Positions 54,320 to 64,000 of a stretch of 64,000 nt of DNA are shown here, in pieces. The position numbers and the translations under genes were made by a program. A model generated the notes under the pieces. That model was not told where the DNA came from, did no database searches, and worked only from the letters and a program-made list of their open reading frames with translations. The stretch is from the NCBI RefSeq assembly GCF_905475465.1, contig NC_062246.1:6350001-6414000 (forward strand). The letters are read 5' to 3'. Within the stretch, counting starts at the first letter, position 1; the number at the start of each line of letters is the position of its first letter. Source of the stretch: Pieris napi. Its lineage: Eukaryota > Arthropoda > Insecta > Lepidoptera > Pieridae.

Positions 54320-54963
54320 TGCATGACCCATTACCGCCTGGAAAGGTCACGTGATCAGGTGCCAGAAAATCGCTTGTACTGTATTTCAATAAATGAAAAT
54401 CCGATTTTATCTAACATTTCTCTCAGTTGCTTTTCAGGATTCTGGTAAATTAAAAATGCTATATAAATTAAAGGATCAGTGAGATTTTATTAGATACTAT
54501 AAATAGTCCAAGTAATAATAACTTCAAACGGGTTAACTTAAAAAAATGTTTGCTGTTAAATAGTGTTTGGGAATAGTTCAATTTGTAAGCGACTTGATAG
54601 GTACTAATAGACTACAAGCCCATGAACAAAAAATACATGTGAAATGAACCAACGTGAATATCGCTTAGAAGGCTGTTACTACGAGTATATCTCTAAAAAA
54701 TAACTCTGACAACTATGCCGTCATTTCTGAGCGGTACATGTGAGAGAATGGAATTTGTCAGGTACATTTCAACTTTATGATGCTTCTTTCTAAAAGAAGA
54801 AGTTATTGTAATATCGAACATAAATAAAACGTTACAAAATTTATGAAGAGAAGAGGTATATAGAATATAATGTTTGTGTATTTCAATAAAAATTTATATT
54901 AATTAATTAATATTTCATTGTTACATTTCAATAATATTGCTAAAGAAACGAATCCAGACATTA
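54320..54963. other. Spacer between hAT MITE and copy H
   Basis: Continues the unit-1 homology (29830-30878) without the MITE present there. It ends in the 3' flank of copy H. No gene. Confidence 0.5.
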
Positions 54964-57900
54964 TTACTTTTTTTCAACATATAAAACGAGTATTTGCACA
55001 TTAAAGACAAAATCGTTACTAGATTTACTGTAATTGTACTTTTCAGTGTCAACTATCTGCATTTCTTGGGTTAAGTCTATAAAAAAATCGTCACGTAACT
55101 CATCGGGGATCTTGAAAGGCACCACAGACATTATTCCATCTGAAAATAATTGTACATTTATTAATTTGCATTTTCCCAAAGACTTAAGGGACCCTTTATA
55201 TATTATTGAATATTAAATAAATTGTTCTTATCATATATAATATTAAGAATTGATCTATTTTTATTTGAACGTAGAGAGAATCTTAGGACGAATAGCAAGG
55301 AACACGTCAAGCAACAACAGGTACCTATGAGAATTCTGCTCATTGATTATTTGTTCGGCCGATTCCATAATATATATATGTTAACGTAAAATTGTAAACA
55401 CCGTTAGATTGTAATCTATCTCGCGAGATTATAAACTGTCGAAAGATTGTAAACCTCAGCTTACTGCTTACAATTTAACGTATTATTATTCGGTAGATTG
55501 TACTACACTAACTTAGTTATCATTCAAACTTCTTTGGTCAATTACAGATTAATTTTACTTTCCCACAATTTCATATAACTACCGAATAATAATACGTTAA
55601 TTTGTAAGCAGTTCGTTGAGGTTCACAATCTTTCGACAGTTTATAATCTCGCGAGATAGATTACAATCTAACGGTGTTTACAATTTTACGGTGACATATA
55701 CACAGTAGGTGTAGGCCTGTGAAACTGCGTTTGTTTTAAGTTGGACGGCACACAAAAGTGATCACGACTAAAAGTGTCTGTGTGTCAGTGTGTGTGTCTC
55801 TTTTCCCATTCGACGACAAAACCTACCTTTGAAATTCTCAAGATTTTCATACTCGTGAAATATCAATTTGTGTTCCAATTTTATTATAGTAAATCCAGTT
55901 TTGTCTAATAATTGTTGCATGTCTTTCAGGGAATCCTGAAAAGAGTATATTTTTAATTAAACGGAATTTTGTGGTAGGTTCCAATTGTAGGTGGAACTCC
56001 AGGCTTTTGATATTCTAGAGTTTAAAATACAGGTATTAATCACCCTTTATTTTTACTCCGAATCTTAATCTTACCTTTACAGCTAAAATGAGATAAAGGT
56101 TTTATTATGTATATGCTCCGTGGTTATAAAACCCCGTCTATGTCAAGCAGACAGAAAAAACAAATGATCACAAAACACATACATAAATCTACTGTTTTGC
56201 TAATAGTTTTTTCATATGGGACAGTGGCTCAATAGCACAGAAAGTTGAATAATGTGCTTCTTTGGCTAATGTAATGAATTAGGAATAAATTAATCCAATC
56301 TACCACCATCGCTCCAATATGGCGGACCTCCTAGCAAAAAAGAAATAAAAATAAGCCTTTGCTAGAGTGAATTAAATTATGTTATATATACTTGACTATC
56401 ATGGTATGGAGATATATATCTTTCAACGTCAGTAACCCATGGCTTCCATTTTTCGGCTTTAGTAAGGGTCCTGTATGCATCGCTTAATGATGCTTTTTCT
56501 CCAACCATCGCGAAACAACTGCCTTGGTCCTTAAGGATATCGTATATGTTCTGGAACGCAGTTCTGTAAAATCAACATAAAAATAAATATAGCTAAATTG
56601 ATGTATCCGCCGAAAAAAATTTATCTTTAATATAAAAATGAATCACAAAATGTGTTGGTAAGCGCATAACTCAACAACGCCTGGACCAATTTGGCCAATT
56701 CTTTTTTTACAATGTTCGTTGAAGTTCAAGAATGGTTTTTACAGCGAGAAAAAATCGAATAATTGCCGGAAAAATCATAAAAACAGCCCTTTTCTTTTTC
56801 CCATACAATTATTTTCTAACTAAAACGCAGTCAATTTGAGCTTTATTGCCGTTGTATAAAGTTCATATTAAATTACAAGCACTCACTGTTGTCTAAGCAA
56901 TGTAGGTGTGTTCCTAACGTCAAAGATCATAATGTGGAAACAATGTCACAGTACTTCATTTAAGCAAGAATATGAGTGTTGAGTTGCAAAATGATTATTT
57001 TTTATTCACAACGCCCTATCACCAGGGTGACGGTTCTGTTCAGGAGAATTTTTAGTCACGACTATAAAATACGTAGGAAAAAAAACTGCCACATTACAAA
57101 TCTTTATGACAGGACGAAGTCTGTCGGGTGCGCTAGTTAAATACAATTTTCGAAGGCGTCGAGTCACCGTCATATTGTTCATGAGGTGTGCGATCATAAA
57201 ATATGTATATGTACAAAACGTACAATGACAAGACAAGCTATTTTTATTAGGTAATTAGGAACAAAATTATACGACTAATACAATTTTTTATATATATTTT
57301 GTCGGCGTATTTGTAACCTAAGGGATCGACGAACGTTTGACGAACATTCATCGTTAGAAAACAGAGTGGTTTTATGTTAGAATAAAAATGCCGCATCTAT
57401 TTAGTTTGAGAACACTAACATTCGACGCATGCGCAATGGCTTGAAAGCGTCGCACAGGCGGCAGTAATTAATTGAAAAAAAAAATAGCTTCAATTTGATA
57501 TATTATTGCACCCGTGATTTTTTAAAATCTTTATGTAAATTGCGGTGATGTCGACGATATTTTATTTAAATAACAAGTGAACGAACTGTTTTCCCAGAAA
57601 TCAATTCAAAATAATTTTATTAGAAATACTAGCGGACAAATTTTGATAGGCACCTTGGTAGATATATACTCTCCTAATTATAAATATACATGAAAATTTG
57701 TTTTTTAGCAAATAACCGATGAGTGCACTAATCCTGCAGCCGGATCTCGTACTATTAGTGATGTCTAAGAAAATTCTATTTGTTATTAGCATTAATTCAC
57801 ATTTATTTGTACCTATAGTTAATTGGTGTTTAATACTTAAGATATAACATATCACATATCAAATATTACATACCTACTTGAGATAAGATATTACGTAAAA

Positions 57901-59313
57901 AATAATTTTACTCATATGTAAATATTATGATTATTCATAATTTGTATAATTAAAATAGCATACTATAAAATGCACTTTAGGAAGTAATTAATTTTAACTT
58001 GAAAATTAATTAATAATTACTTAGTAATTAAATTAAATTAATTTTCAAGTTAAAATTAATTAATTTATATTGCGTTAATATATACTTAACTTTTATTACT
58101 CAAAAATTAACGTAATAAGTTATAATGGAATGAATATTGTGTGTTTCTCGCACACAAGAAAAGAAATAAAGATTATTTCTAAACACTTATTAAATAAATT
58201 ACCTACCTTATTTTAATATTCTCAAAGCGATATCTTTAAGTGCAATGTCAATCTGTCATAAAATCATTTATGACAACCTAAAAATAGATTTTCGGTTGTC
58301 ATAATAATGTTTATTTTGTATTAATGATATATCAATATATATATAAATGAAACCCGTTTTCCGTTGTCCCGACATGACATGAAAACGGCTTGACCGATTT
58401 GTCTGATTTTTTTTGTTGTGTTTGTAATTGTCAAGAGAAGGTTCTTATAAAATAAAAAAAAAATTGCGCGGAAAATTTGAAAATTTAAGAATACTTAACC
58501 ACCATACAATTCGAACTTTTTGATGTAACCTTATGGCGTTTGACATAACATTGACAGAATGCGTGCTGCAAATATTGTCAAAGAAAAATGAATATCGTTT
58601 AAAATAAATGCTTCGATCGGAGTTATTATATTGATAATATAATAATATGCGAGCCAGAAAAACAAACAAAGAATGTTGTATAACATAAGGCATTAGAATA
58701 ATAAACACTTTGTTTCTGAAATATTTTTAATTAATTATACCAATTTGAAATCAATATTCATAGTTAAGACAGGACAACGTCTGTCGGGTCCGCTAGTATT
58801 AAATAAATTTAACAAAACCCTTAGCGGGTTAATAAACGATGAAGGCCTCAGAGGGTAGGTAGGTTACAAACACGCCCAAAAAATAATAAACGTGTCAAGC
58901 ACAGAAGGCCGTGTAGCACGTACCATAAATTAAAAATTGTAATTGCGAAGTACTTACTCTTGACGACGACACCAGTGTAAAGCAAAAAAGGAAGTGGCAT
59001 GGTGGAAACGTTCCCTTAGCTGATCGGGCAGCTCTCCCTCTATGTTAAGGGTAGTGAAATCAATACGTTCCGAAGCATAGTGTTCATTTGCGAATCGTAT
59101 CATATCTTCACTTATGTCACAGCCCGTCATGGTTTTGCAAGTAGGAATTACTTCTTTGAATATTTTTGATGTCAATCTCCCATCGCCACAGCCAATGTCT
59201 AGGATCGTTGAGTCTGTTTTCCAATTGATTATATTCTTATATTTTTCTAGATACTTCAATGCACTAGTATTCTGTAGAGCATTTGATTTATTATACAATT
59301 TGACGTTAAGCAT
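54964..59313 (-). CDS. JHAMT: Juvenile hormone acid O-methyltransferase-like gene, copy H (complete)
   Basis: Exons are 58958-59313, 56392-56563, 55827-55935 and 54964-55139, 270 residues in one frame. Gln14, LDIGCGDG, GCDIS and FFALHW with Trp114 are all present, as in copy E. Exon 1 differs from E at about five residues (for example Ser17, Lys24, Val55, Ile84, Glu101). Splice borders are intact. Intron 1 carries both Helitrons, and intron 3 a palindromic MITE absent from E. A compact Harbinger-derived element lies upstream between two conserved blocks. Together with E it is the best candidate in the window for a normal JHAMT activity, judged only from conserved residues. Confidence 0.88.
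55378..55696. mobile_element. Long-palindrome MITE in intron 3 of copy H
   Basis: CGTAAAATTGTAAACACCGT at 55385 and its complement ending at 55690 are the outer parts of arms of about 105 bases each. They include TCTCGCGAGA, TGTCGAAAGATTGT and CGTATTATTATTCGGTAG, with a loop of about 90 bases. Copy E has the uninterrupted site (ATAATATATATACACAGTAG at about 31280). Superfamily not determined. Confidence 0.85.
56624..57136. mobile_element. Non-autonomous Helitron, intron 1 of copy H
   Basis: Same element as 32251-32763: TC start, CTAG end, A/T target, 513 bases. Confidence 0.85.
58332..58796. mobile_element. Second non-autonomous Helitron, intron 1 of copy H
   Basis: Same as 34141-34606: starts TCAATATATATATAAATG and ends GTCTGTCGGGTCCGCTAG, between A and T. 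Confidence 0.85.
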
Positions 59314-59378
59314 TGTTCGTGCGTCCTTTTCGGCAAATTTCTGATAGCGTTTGCGCAGCGGTCAGGTAGTAAGGGTAA

Positions 59379-59843
59379 GGCTAAGGACTCACGAAGCGGT
59401 TTTGTGGTGGCGGAATGGAGTTTTATTTTCAAAACTCACGAAACCGGAGTTTTGTGCGGTTACTCAGCTGTCGCGGTTGCGATTATCGCTCGCAAATTTG
59501 GTGGTTACGATCAGTTGACTTCCAGTCTACCGCCATGGACACACACCAGAAATTAGCTGTTGCGTTAAACTTACTTCACAGAAGAATTTAAAAAAAAGGC
59601 CTAAAAGGTTTTGGGTGCATCCACTGATTGCGGAAAGATATCGTTATGGATGAGTTAAAGAAGGACGAAGAAAAGTTCTTTAATTATTTTCGAATATCCC
59701 TATCCGTAATGTGCGGTCGCCCGCCAACCGATCGCAGAGCGCGCGGCTGCAACCGGCTACCTATGGTTGGTTTTATGCTACAAAGGCTGCGGGCCCGCAA
59801 CCACGGCGGGCGCGGGTGAAACCCGCTTCGTGAGTCCTTAGCC
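59379..59843 (+). mobile_element. Harbinger-derived element upstream of copy H
   Basis: Ends GGCTAAGGACTCACGAAGCG and CGCTTCGTGAGTCCTTAGCC are inverted repeats. Coding scraps read FWVHPLIAERY-like, then KKDEEKFFNYFRISLSVMC. No LINE scrap inside, unlike the copy upstream of E. Confidence 0.75.
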
Positions 59844-60509
59844 TTAGATGTTATCGTCAGAATAAAGGTTAATACACATTAACCTGAACAATAAAACGAA
59901 ATGGGATGATTTACGCATAATACGAAAATGATAAATTTAATTTATACTGTAATGTGTTGTCATGTTGAGCCGATAGGAAAATAAATACAAATTCATAAAG
60001 ATATCAATGATCAGGTAACTCAAGGTGTTAATAAATAATGTATATAGACCATTATTGCACTTGCGAGGCTTCTGGCAGTGTGAGGGTCCATGGGCGGCGG
60101 ACAATATCACTCAACCTCAGATGAGCCTCTTGTCCGTTTGCCACCTGTTCTATAAAACAATATCTGCTTGATACAAAATTATCATGTACATAAACATATG
60201 TTTACTATAGTAAGCAGATAAATTTTATATGTGTACTTAATAAAAGCGGATGATTATATGTGACACGCGCTTATGATTGCATTATTTTACTAAATATTGT
60301 AAATTTTATATATCACGAGGAAAATCCCTGGTATTTGTATATTGTATTGGTATTTGTATTTTTATTTATATGAGGAGGTATTTGTATTATTTAAAATTAT
60401 AACGTCAGCATCACTAACAGTGAAAATGTTTAGAACTGGCCAGTTAGAAACATTTCTTATGAAAACTTTTTTTGAATATCAATTTTAAAACTCTTTGATA
60501 ACCTGATGT
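59844..60509. other. Spacer upstream of copy H with LINE 3' scrap
   Basis: Conserved upstream block, a LINE 3' scrap at 60055-60155 (plus strand), then AT-rich DNA parallel to 36128-36780 with a short GGTATTTGTAT duplication near 60330-60380. No gene. Confidence 0.55.
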
Positions 60510-61310
60510 AGTATATTGCATTCATTTTTGAGAATTGGCGGCAAATCTAAAACTCTTCATACACGTGAAAATGAACCTAACGCGAGAAAATTTCGGTCAA
60601 TGATTTATTATGACTTTCGTTGTGGGCTTACTGAAGAACAAAGCTATGATAGGCTGCATTTCTTAATGAAGCCCCATCTCGTGCCACTATTTACAGTTGG
60701 TTTAACGAGTTTAAGCGTGGACGTCTGAATCTCAATGATGATCCGCGTGAGGGACGTCCTTTAATAGCGACTACTCAAGATAACATCAGTGCTGTGCGAC
60801 GCATGATAGAGGAAGATGCATTGGTATAAGTCAAATTAAAAAAAAATATTATATTAACATTTAGGCGTCAGGAAGCTTTGTACCAGATGGGTTCCCCATA
60901 CTTTAACCGACGACCAGAAACACCTTCGCATGGTGGTGGTGTCGCCAAATGTTAGATAAGTTCAACGGCGGTGACTCAAATGCTGTATTTGACATCGTCA
61001 CAGGTGATGAAAGCTGGATATATTGCTATGAACCTAAAACCAAAAGACAATCAGCTCAGTGAGTGTTTCCTTTCGAGGATCGGCCAACTAAGGTAATGAA
61101 TGGAAGAAGTCAAGGAAAAAAGATGATTGCCTCCTTCTTTGGTCGGAAAGGTCATTTCGCGACAGTTGTGCTAGAAGATGGAAGGACAGTTACTGCAGAC
61201 TGGCAACTTTCTACATTAAGCCGTTTTTCATTTTCTAAACACTTTCACCTAGGTAATATGTAATAGTAAAAAAAGACTGGCACCGGTCGTGCCTGCGTAA
61301 TGCAACTAAG
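60510..61310 (+). pseudogene. Mariner transposase pseudogene (unit 2)
   Basis: Parallel to 36780-37560. The N-terminal part reads LRIGGKSKTLHTRENEPNAR, then IYYDFRCGLTEEQSYDRL. A deletion of about ten bases next to 60655 puts the following SRATIYSWF part out of frame. VFDIVTGDESWIYCYEPK remains further on. Several stops; inactive. Confidence 0.8.
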
Positions 61311-61841
61311 GACGACTAAGATTTATCATTGCAATATGCAAAAGGTAAATATTTAAATGTTGAATTCTATAAGAAAATTGTTTAATAAAATGATTAAAAT
61401 TTAATTTGTTTTGTTTCGCTAAAAAACGGTGAAGCCGTAAACTTTGGTACACACTGCAGGACTCGCATGATTATTGATTAGTCTTTAAGGTAGTTTTATT
61501 TTATTTAGAATTGTATTAGCCAGTATTTTAAATTAAGTTTTATTTAGTATTGGTTTTGTAATTAACCTGCTACATTTTTGCTTGGTTCAATATTTCTATG
61601 GGAATCAAACCCACAGGTTCCATTGCTATTTCACCAATTGGTTAAGCTAGACAAATTTGTCATCTGTGTCCTTTTAGAAGTTATTGTAATAACGAACATA
61701 ATTTTACAAAATAAAAGAAGAGAAGAAGAATATAGAATTTATGTTTGTGTATTTCAATAATTGTATGTATTTTATATTTCAATGTTACATTTCAATTTCA
61801 GAACAATTAATATTCCTAAAAAAAGAAATCCATACATTATA
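61311..61841. other. 3' flank of copy I, holding the switch from F-like to B-like sequence
   Basis: To about 61765 the sequence follows the E-F spacer (37560-37945). From about 61790 it follows the B flank (9160-9218), for example 'ACATTATATTAC' instead of 'ACATTATTAC'. Contains the tRNA-like relic at 61597-61650. No gene. Confidence 0.6.
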
Positions 61842-64000
61842 TTACTTTTTTTCAACATATAAAACGAGTATTTGCATGTTATGGACATTATCATTAGTTG
61901 ATTTCTTGTAATTGTACTTTTCAGTGTCAATCATATGCATTTCTTGGCTTAAGTCTATAAAAAAATCGTCAAGTAACTCATCCGGGATCTTGAAAGGCAT
62001 CACAGACATTATTGCACCTGAAAATAATCGTACTTTTATTTATTTTCATTTTCCCAAAGACTAACTAACTTCTACATGTGGTGTCCAATGTACATGTAGA
62101 AGTTACTTTTCGGATGTGTGTTTTAGGCGCATTTTATAACATTGAATAAATTGTTCTTATCATAAACAATATTAAGGATTGATCTATTTTTATTTTAACC
62201 TAGAGAAAAACTTAGGACAAATAGCAAGGAACGAGTCAAGCAACACGTCAAATTGATATACGGGTCATTAGCATTGTGCTCATAAGGCGGGTCCACACAG
62301 CACGAGCAGCCTCGCGAGGCATTTGCCGCGCGAAGCAGCTCGCTCTGTGTTGACTGTTGACCCGCCTCTGCCGAGGCAAGTGTGCGCGCTGTCAGAGTTG
62401 TGCTCGTTTCCGTACCTGACACGTTCTTAGTAGATACGCTCATGTTATGAGACGGTGTAGTGAGATTAATAACATGCTCTATTATAAGTTTATTTGTACA
62501 TTCGTAACTTATGTTTGTTATTTATTTTGCTAATATTTGCTTAAGTCTAAAGTTGATAAAAATGTTCTCGAATTTGTTACAAAACCTACCTTTCAAATTC
62601 TCTTGATTTTCGTAGTCGTGAACTATTATCTTGTCTTCTAATTTTTTTATAGTAAATCCAATTTTTCCTAATAATTGTTGCAATTCTTTAAGGGAATCCT
62701 GAAAAGAGTATATTTAAATTAAACGCATATTAAACAGAAATTTGTGGTAGGTTCCAATTGTAGGTAAAATTCCGGGCTTTTGATATTCTGGAGTTTCACA
62801 TTCAGGGACATAGATAACGCAGTGTCATTACTCAAAATCTTAATCTTACCTTAACAGCTTAAAAGAGTTAAAGGTTTTATTATGTATATGTTATATGCGT
62901 GCAACCTTCATCCCTGAGATTATAGTCCCCCGTCTATGTCAAGCAGAGAAGAGAACCCACTTGTAACCCACAAACGTAAAAATTTGTAGTGCTAATAGTT
63001 TTTTTTTATATGGAACAGTAGCAAAATAGTACTTAAAGTTGAATAGTGTGCAATTCAATTCAATTCAAAAATCATTTATTCACGTAGGTAACACAATGTA
63101 CACTTGTGATTCGTCATTAAAGAAATATATATTAATGCTTCTAATTTTACATTTACTGCCAGTTCTCAAATCAAGGGCGTAGAACGGAAGAGAAGAACTG
63201 GCAATAAACTCTCCGCCACTCTTTTTAATCGCCATGTTTTTTTTTTTTACACAACGTTTGTAAGGAGCTGCAACCATTACACCATGTTTCACATGACATT
63301 TTAAGTAATTAATAATAATAACATAAATTAAAAACAAAGACTTGTCCCCTATCAGCAGGAGGCATGGTGAAATAGGAGCACGCACTTACATTCTCGTGGG
63401 AACAACACGCAAACACTTAGTCGAAATAATTAACATCATCACCGCATACACGAATTCAAGTACGACCAGTCACCACAAGTAGCACCCGTTCACGAGTATG
63501 ACGCATGGCCAGCCATCGGCCCCCTCGCCATATTTTAGGGAGAGAGACAACCCGACGCATGGACGCCGCCACAAGCAATGACATTTAAGCGAGCATGACG
63601 ATCCTTGAAATGTGGACTTGGCTACATAAGAAAATAATAATAATACTGAAATAATTGGATACCACATGGATCACGGTTTGTTCCCACTTTACATTAAAAT
63701 AGTCGTGGATGTTGACGATCGCCCCAGAGTCTGGAAATGCAGCCGAGAGATTCAGTCGTGTTACCTATAATATATACTGGAGCAACTCATATCCAAGCAC
63801 TAGGATCGTTTAAATATTCATTTATATTATAATAAGCCTTAGCAAGCAGTTTTACCTTAATGTACGATTTAAATTTATTTATTGACAACGCTTGTATCTC
63901 ACTAGGGATTTTGTTGAAAAAACGTATACAATTGCCTTGGAAAGAATTACTCGTTTTATGCAGCCTTCTGGTTGGTGCGCTAATTTTGTCTTTATTACGA
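61842..64000 (-). CDS. JHAMT: Juvenile hormone acid O-methyltransferase-like gene, copy I (exons 3-4; 5' part beyond window)
   Basis: Exon 4 is 61842-62017 and exon 3 is 62590-62698, with normal acceptors, donor and stop (LYVEKK end). Exons 1 and 2 should lie to the right of base 64000, since in copy B exon 2 follows the same LINE tail by about 115 bases. The coding parts and introns are nearly identical to copy B (9219-11495), including the GC-rich MITE and the LINE tail. The gene therefore belongs with B although it follows H in the place that F takes after E. Completeness cannot be judged. Confidence 0.82.
62285..62391. repeat. GC-rich palindromic MITE-like insert in intron 3 of copy I
   Basis: Same insert as 9660-9766, with a few substitutions. 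Confidence 0.5.
62899..62970 (+). repeat. SINE relic in intron 2 of copy I
   Basis: Head of the shared relic (compare 4800-4915). The tail after 'GAACCCACTTG' is deleted here compared with copy B. Confidence 0.5.
63050..63789 (-). mobile_element. LINE-like 3' noncoding segment in intron 2 of copy I
   Basis: Duplicate of 10471-11195. It has a short extra stretch ('GTTCTCAAATC') near 63161 that copy B lost or never had. Confidence 0.45.
63790..64000 (-). pseudogene. LINE reverse transcriptase C-terminal fragment, cut by window edge
   Basis: Duplicate of 11196-11500. It ends YLNDPSAWI as there. The frame continues past the window end. Confidence 0.7.

Larger units (their letters stand above)
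45410..61800 (-). repeat. Segmental duplication unit 2 (copies G and H with spacers)
   Basis: Partner of 25690-38010. Collinear homology continues through copies G and H and the mariner-bearing spacer. The short frame at 61578-61760 is identical to 37756-37938. Just after that, near exon 4 of the third gene, the sequence switches to the B-like version (copy I). Confidence 0.85.

Noticed and set aside
1..64000. CRISPR array, prophage or bacterial operon
   Set aside because: No regularly spaced repeats or prokaryotic gene layout; spliced genes and insect transposons throughout.

Overview
This window looks like nuclear DNA of a moth or butterfly. It is AT-rich and intron-containing. It is dense in repeats of lepidopteran style: tRNA-derived SINEs with a tail of the 'GTGTCAGGCACAG' type, short Helitrons ending in CTAG, jockey/CR1-type LINEs, and mariner, piggyBac-like, Harbinger and hAT relics. 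No bacterial, viral or plasmid backbone is visible. No CRISPR array and no free-standing tRNA gene was found.

The only host gene family I recognise is a tandem array of juvenile hormone acid O-methyltransferase-like genes (JHAMT; SAM-dependent methyltransferases). All full genes lie on the minus strand. Each has four coding exons: about 356, 172, 109 and 176 bp, with GT-AG introns in identical phases, giving about 270 residues. Copies in window order are A (exons 1-3; exon 4 not seen), B (complete), C (pseudogene with an inverted exon-1 fragment), an exon-less ghost relic near 22.4-22.9 kb, D, E, F, G, H (all complete) and I (exons 3 and 4; runs off the right edge).

Sequence relatedness gives three classes: D/G, A/E/H and B/F/I. 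The array is therefore a higher-order repeat of a three-gene unit with a period of about 23-25 kb. Unit D-E and unit G-H are almost identical and differ mainly by clean transposon insertions. These pairs of filled and empty sites reveal target-site duplications and relative ages. Copy I joins the G-H unit but carries B-like rather than F-like sequence, so that unit is a mosaic.

Layout: 1-7.5 kb, copy A with a LINE in intron 2; 9.2-16.7 kb, copy B with a LINE holding a 1,079-codon open frame in intron 1; 16.7-26 kb, a graveyard with pseudogene C, Gypsy, LINE, piggyBac-like and 5S-derived pieces, a 1.7 kb long-TIR transposon and a hAT piece; 26-38 kb, copies D and E; 38-41.5 kb, copy F; 41.5-48.7 kb, spacer with a LINE relic that seems to carry a restriction-like endonuclease; 48.7-59.3 kb, copies G and H; 61.8 kb to the end, copy I.

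Two points seem most worth pursuing. First, classes D/G and copy F have Thr instead of Gln at position 14, a residue reported as substrate-contacting in JHAMT. Second, three elements (1-477, 23083-24798, 38647-39269) share TAGnCCrGT termini, long inverted repeats and 3-bp target duplications. One of them carries a Cys-rich protein that I cannot place in a known transposase class.
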